From CAVSJA01 sp963728145 (GTDB lineage: Bacteria > Bacteroidota > Bacteroidia > Chitinophagales > Chitinophagaceae): 64,000 nucleotides of DNA. The notes below the pieces were generated by a model that saw only the letters and a program-made list of their open reading frames with translations, had not been told where the DNA came from and did no database searches. The DNA lies in contig CAVSJA010000007.1 of the NCBI GenBank assembly GCA_963728145.1, forward strand, positions 372,001-436,000. Direction: 5' to 3'. The translations under genes were made by a program, and so were the position numbers. Numbering within the stretch: position 1 is the stretch's first letter; the number at the start of each line of letters is the position of its first letter. This document shows positions 62,032-64,000 of this stretch, in pieces.

Positions 62032-63639
62032 GTGATTAGAGTTTCAATTCTATTTTGCTGCTTATCGATTTTCTTTTTTGCATCTGCACAAAAACAATCT
62101 AAAGTCTGGGTGGCAGATAACGGGAATGGCACCTATAAGAATCCTGTTATCAATGCTGACTATAGCGATCCCGATGCAATAAGGGTTGGCGATGACTACT
62201 ATATGATCTCATCAAGCTTCAATCATATTCCAGGTCTGCCGATCCTTCATTCAAACGATCTGGTGAACTGGACGATTATTGGACATGCATTAAAACGACA
62301 ACCTCCTTTCGATCATTTTAATAAAGTGCAACATGGCAATGGTGTTTGGGCTCCGGCTATCCGTTATTATAAAAATGAATTTTATATTTATTATCCCGAT
62401 CCTGATTTTGGAATTTACCTGATCAAATCAAAAAACATCAAAGGACCATGGACTGATCCGGTATTAGTTGAAGGCGGAAAAGGGTTAATTGATCCCTGCC
62501 CTTTATGGGATGATGATGGAAAAGCCTACCTCGTGCATGCATTTGCCGGAAGTCGTGCTGGCATTAAGAGCATTCTTGTAATTAAACAAATGAATGCAGA
62601 AGGGAATAAAACGATAGACAAGGGAGTGATGGTGTATGATGGTCATGATCTCGATCCTACTATTGAAGGACCGAAGTTTCATAAAAGAAATGGATACTAT
62701 TACATATTTGCTCCCGCTGGTGGTGTATCTACAGGATGGCAATTAGTTTTGAGAAGCAAAAATATTTATGGGCCCTATGAAAGAAGGGTCGTGATGGATC
62801 AGGGATCAACAACTATTAATGGACCGCATCAGGGTGCATGGGTTGATACAAAGACCGGTGAAGATTGGTTCCTGCATTTCCAGGATAAAGAAGCTTACGG
62901 GAGAATAGTTCATTTGCAACCGATGAAATGGGTCAATGATTGGCCTATGATCGGAAGCGATAAAGACGGAGATGGAAAGGGTGAGCCAGTGATGGTTCAT
63001 AAGAAACCAAATGTTAGTAAGACTTATCCAATACAAACACTGGCAGACTCGGATGAATTTAATGAGAACAAAATCGGTTTGCAATGGCAGTGGCAAGCCA
63101 ATGATCAACTTTATTGGGCATTTCCTTTCAATGGCAAACTTAGATTGTTTTCTTATCCAATATCTGACACTGTAAAAAACTATTGGGAAGTTCCTAATCT
63201 GTTGATGCAAAAATTTCCCGCTGATGAGTTTGTTGCAACGACAAAACTCTCATTCAAGCCAAGAATGGACGAAGAAAGATGTGGATTGATAATACTTGGT
63301 GCTGACTATGCATTTTTATCATTAGTTAAGAAACCGGATGGCAATTATCTTTCCTTTAGCCGATGCATCAACGCAGATAAAGGAAGTCTACCAACAATAC
63401 AGGATGGTGAAAAAATTAATAGTTCAGAAATCTATTTGCGTGTAACAGTGACGCAGGGCGCTGAATGCAAATTCAGTTACAGTGAGGATGGAAAAACGTT
63501 CAAACCATGTGGAGAAGCATTAACCGCCAAGCCCGGTCGATGGGTAGGAGCAAAACTTGGTTTGTTTTGCACGAGTAGGCGCAAAACAAATGATGCTGGA
63601 TTTGCGGATTTAGATTGGTTTAGGGTAGAAGGATTGTAA
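62032..63639 (+). CDS. Secreted GH43 glycoside hydrolase (beta-xylosidase/arabinofuranosidase type)
   Basis: 535 residues from a GTG start at 62032 with a signal peptide (VSILFCCLSIFFFASAQ). The GH43 five-blade propeller occupies about residues 35-320: catalytic base Asp in INADYSDPDAIRVGDDYYM, the Asp in LIDPCPLWDDDGKAYLVHAFAG, and the acid Glu in TIEGPKFHKRNGYYYIF. A C-terminal lectin-like domain (about 340-535) ends GFADLDWFRVEGL. It cleaves xylose or arabinose from hemicellulose side chains or oligomers. It probably acts with the upstream esterase. Confidence 0.9.
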   Translation: MIRVSILFCCLSIFFFASAQKQSKVWVADNGNGTYKNPVINADYSDPDAIRVGDDYYMISSSFNHIPGLPILHSNDLVNWTIIGHALKRQPPFDHFNKVQHGNGVWAPAIRYYKNEFYIYYPDPDFGIYLIKSKNIKGPWTDPVLVEGGKGLIDPCPLWDDDGKAYLVHAFAGSRAGIKSILVIKQMNAEGNKTIDKGVMVYDGHDLDPTIEGPKFHKRNGYYYIFAPAGGVSTGWQLVLRSKNIYGPYERRVVMDQGSTTINGPHQGAWVDTKTGEDWFLHFQDKEAYGRIVHLQPMKWVNDWPMIGSDKDGDGKGEPVMVHKKPNVSKTYPIQTLADSDEFNENKIGLQWQWQANDQLYWAFPFNGKLRLFSYPISDTVKNYWEVPNLLMQKFPADEFVATTKLSFKPRMDEERCGLIILGADYAFLSLVKKPDGNYLSFSRCINADKGSLPTIQDGEKINSSEIYLRVTVTQGAECKFSYSEDGKTFKPCGEALTAKPGRWVGAKLGLFCTSRRKTNDAGFADLDWFRVEGL

Positions 63640-63642
63640 ATA

Positions 63643-63700
63643 GAATGACATCTTCTCCTATTTAGATAGCCAAGATCCTGAAAAAGAGAAGATGTCATTC
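63643..63700 (+). terminator. Long hairpin between GH43 and the glycine-rich gene
   Basis: GAATGACATCTTCTC (63643-63657) and GAGAAGATGTCATTC (63686-63700) are perfect 15-base inverted repeats with a 28-base loop, between convergent genes. It may stop both transcripts. Confidence 0.6.
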
Positions 63701-63706
63701 CGTTAG

Positions 63707-64000
63707 TTAGAATTTTCCACCCAGTACACGACCAAGTAATCCGCCGGTGCTTCCCATTCCTCTTCCTCCACCAAGCATACCAATTAAAGATCCAATACCG
63801 CCCGTCATTGCGGCTCCCCCAAGAATTCCGCCAAGTCCGCCAAACGCGCCACCGCCTGAACCACCTCTTCTCCTGGAGAACATTCTCGAAAGCAGGATCG
63901 GTCCCGCTATCGCAATCAACCCTGTAACCAAAGAATTGGGGTTAATCCCGGCCTTTTGCATTTTTTCTTTTAAGCCTCCGAGAAAACCTGTTTCGGCAAC
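63707..64000 (-). CDS. Glycine-rich membrane-associated protein, 5' end outside the window
   Basis: The frame stays open to the right edge without a stop (VAETGFLGGLKEKMQKAGINPNS at the edge), so the gene continues beyond 64000. The visible 97 residues have a hydrophobic stretch (SLVTGLIAIAGPILLSRMF), a basic RRRGG turn, then Gly/Met-rich repeats (GGAFGGLGGILGGAAMTGGIG; GGGRGMGSTGG). The pattern resembles DUF937/glycine-zipper proteins, but the family is not certain. An internal Met at 63961 is probably not the start. Confidence 0.5.
   Translation of the reverse strand, partial: VAETGFLGGLKEKMQKAGINPNSLVTGLIAIAGPILLSRMFSRRRGGSGGGAFGGLGGILGGAAMTGGIGSLIGMLGGGRGMGSTGGLLGRVLGGKF

Overview
The window looks like a chromosomal segment of a Bacteroidota bacterium, most likely Chitinophagaceae. 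Evidence: the order tRNA-Thr, Tyr, Gly, Thr, tuf, tRNA-Trp, secE, nusG ... rplK, rplA, rplJ, rplL, rpoB, rpoC; promoters with a -7 box of the TAnnTTTG type (TACCTTTG three times); a SusC/SusD pair; a Reg_prop/Y_Y_Y histidine kinase; and many secreted proteins. No phage, integron, CRISPR or insertion sequence was found. The family assignment is inference.

Layout. 0-3.4 kb: a Gfo/Idh/MocA oxidoreductase and riboflavin synthase (minus), then rpsU, xerC and hpf (plus). 3.6-6.8 kb: five tRNA genes, two decayed tRNA-Thr relics, tuf, secE and nusG. 6.9-9.7 kb: a cell-surface sugar module (GT14-like glycosyltransferase, sugar ketoisomerase, aminotransferase) and a lysine/alanine-rich histone-H1-like protein; this block separates nusG from rplK. 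10.1-20.9 kb: rplK, rplA, rplJ, rplL, rpoB, rpoC. 21-27 kb: Skp-like protein, APC permease, RfaE1-type kinase, isoaspartyl peptidase, fructosamine-kinase-like protein, RNase Z. 27-34 kb: sensor kinase plus response regulator, then small envelope and secreted proteins. 34-40 kb: secreted unknowns, gene relics, a vanadium-haloperoxidase/PAP2 protein, a duplicated-domain lipoprotein and a sulfatase. 40.6-54.1 kb: a divergent sugar-acid locus (IlvD/Edd dehydratase, SusD and SusC on minus; AraC regulator, FGGY kinase, exported RraA-type protein, Tat-exported enolase-superfamily protein and BASS transporter on plus, then an RraA pseudogene). 54-64 kb: a long repeat-rich protein with a C-terminal S74 chaperone domain, a DUF1254/DUF1214 protein, small enzymes, an HExxH membrane protein, an esterase, a GH43 glycosidase and a glycine-rich protein cut by the window edge.

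Three observations stand out. First, tuf, secE, rplK, rplA, rplJ and one metallo-beta-lactamase-fold gene are each broken by one to five single-base insertions. At least 15 events are all +1, and removing them restores full-length proteins, while rpoB and rpoC are clean. A local consensus-sequence problem is the likeliest cause, but it needs read-level checking. Second, at least ten intergenic spots carry one architecture: arms of tandem 7-9-base words, usually followed by an inverted copy that would fold into a long hairpin. The words differ from site to site. I know of no named family that covers them. Third, the sugar-acid locus pairs an exported dehydratase-type enzyme and an exported aldolase-type enzyme with a BASS-family importer, which suggests sugar-acid breakdown outside the cytoplasm.
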